Source: Apteryx mantelli
Taxonomy: Eukaryota > Chordata > Aves > Apterygiformes > Apterygidae
DNA length: 64,000 nt
NCBI RefSeq assembly: GCF_036417845.1
Contig: NC_089979.1
Span: 5,881,424-5,945,423, forward strand
Direction: 5' to 3'
How positions within the stretch are numbered: position 1 is the stretch's first letter; every line of letters starts with the position of its first letter. A program made the position numbers and the translations under genes. Shown piece by piece: positions 62,946-64,000 of this stretch. A model generated the notes under the pieces. The model worked only from the letters and a program-made list of their open reading frames with translations, was not told where the DNA came from and did no database searches.

Positions 62946-64000
62946 CCAAAGAGTTTCTTGCATTTGTGTGGGCATGTTAGAGAGGGACAGGCTATCAGTG
63001 AATCATGCAAGGTAGGTATCTCTTGGAGAGTTGGGTCTTCACTAAGATTCAGGAATCTTCCTAGTAATTTTCAATGAAGATTTGAAGATGGACTGAAGTA
63101 TAGAGTATAGGATCAGCCTGGAGACAGGGCTGTTGGGCTGTTAGGTGTTCCCTGTGTCATTGGGGTTGGGTAATCATCACTTCATTTGTCACTTCATCCT
63201 GCAGTAGGATGGTTCCTTTTTGAATCAAGATCCAGAGCAGATGGAAAGGAGAAATAAAATATGTAGTGGATTGTGACAAAAGGGGAAGAGAGAAAAGCTT
63301 GTTGGGAAAACAGTATTTTTTGCCTTTATGTGCTCAATTCTGGGGTAAGTAAAACACAACCAGAAGTAAAGTATGGGAAAAGAACAATTTTTTCATTTGT
63401 CACTAAATTCAAAAGAACTTCAAGTGTTTTGCAAATACTAGAACACTCTGAAGTTCTTGGTCCGTATTTAAACAGGATACAACATCTCTTGGCTTTTCAG
63501 ACAGCCCCTTCCCACTTTTTTGTTTGAACTTAATGTATTTAAAAGTGACATGTGACCATAAAATGAATTTAGCACTTTTGCCCAAGAGGCTCCATTTGAT
63601 CTCTGTTACTGAGCTCTTACCAAAGGATGGTATTTACAGGCTCTATCTAAACTAGTAAACCTAAGTGTGGCCAGAAGCATCCCTGGGCAAGGTAATACAT
63701 TTGTTGGCATTGGTAAATGTTGAGAATGGTGTCTGGTAGACTTTTGGCCCCAACCAGTGAATGCTCTCTCTGAACATTTTTAGGGCCCAGTTTGGCACTT
63801 AAACGTGCCAGGGGCTGTTCGTGGTCAGCAGCTGCCTTGTTTTGGAGGCCAGGACCCTTTGCTGGCATAGACTTTACTGTGCTATGGCATCAGAGTCCAG
63901 GAAAGCATCCAGACATGCTTGTTTTAACCAGGTGGATGTAACTGCAGTGCCTATGGTGGATGTCTAACTTAGGAGCTGTGTGTCCTTACATTTTCCCTGT

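Larger units (their letters stand above)
33410..64000 (+). other. COL22A1: COL22A1 intron 3 (partial, at least 30.6 kb)
   Basis: The intron begins GTAAGT at 33410. I searched by eye for the next expected exons (the thrombospondin-N/laminin-G-like module, with peptides such as TNGGTKEITGFDLMD and WHKMALSIQ) and did not find them. No open frame in this stretch has a recognisable domain. It holds microsatellites, A/T homopolymers, old repeat fragments, an exon-like unit at 42605-42676, and GC-rich DNA near 61.4-62.8 kb. Long introns near the 5' end of FACIT genes are common. A small missed exon cannot be excluded. Confidence 0.7.

Noticed and set aside
1..64000. CRISPR arrays, operons, bacterial promoters or terminators, rRNA
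   Set aside because: None present; the sequence is eukaryotic genomic DNA with intron-exon structure.

Overview
This is vertebrate genomic DNA, not microbial. Genes are split into short exons with GT..AG splice sites inside long introns, there are CpG-rich patches, simple repeats, and remnants of old amniote retroposons. The low load of recognisable repeats and the type of old repeat tails suggest a sauropsid, most likely a bird; this is inference, because no lineage-diagnostic repeat was identified.

The only protein-coding gene I can support is the 5' part of COL22A1 (collagen type XXII alpha-1, a FACIT collagen of tissue junctions) on the + strand. Two coding exons are visible. Exon '2' (27769-27927) carries 5'UTR, the start codon at 27837 and a 30-residue signal-peptide segment. 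Exon '3' (32843-33409, 567 bp) encodes a complete von Willebrand factor A (VWA) domain. Both join in phase 1 through a split Gly codon, and together they give residues 1-219 of the precursor. The next exons (thrombospondin-N/laminin-G-like module and collagen triple helix) were not found in the remaining 30.6 kb, so intron 3 probably runs off the right edge.

Layout: 1-438 is a nearly pure pyrimidine tract that continues past the left edge. 440-735 is a CpG- and GTGCG-rich block ending in a good splice donor, a candidate promoter and non-coding first exon. 736-27768 is a long gene-free stretch (putative intron 1) with old MIR/L2/L3-like fragments, a second small CpG patch at 12.1-12.5 kb and simple repeats. 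27928-32842 is intron 2 (4,915 bp), with a GTCAAG/CAGGACC-rich segment and a 26-bp tandem duplication. 33410-64000 is intron 3, partial, with (CA)n and (AT)n microsatellites, an exon-like 72-bp unit at 42605-42676, an inverted repeat carrying two YY1-like cores at 57.1-57.2 kb, and a GC-rich tract at 61.4-62.8 kb.

I see no evidence of a novel multi-gene system. The points most worth following up are the missed signal-peptide exon with its start-stop upstream ORF, the possible poison exon in intron 3, and the two competing CpG-rich candidate promoters.
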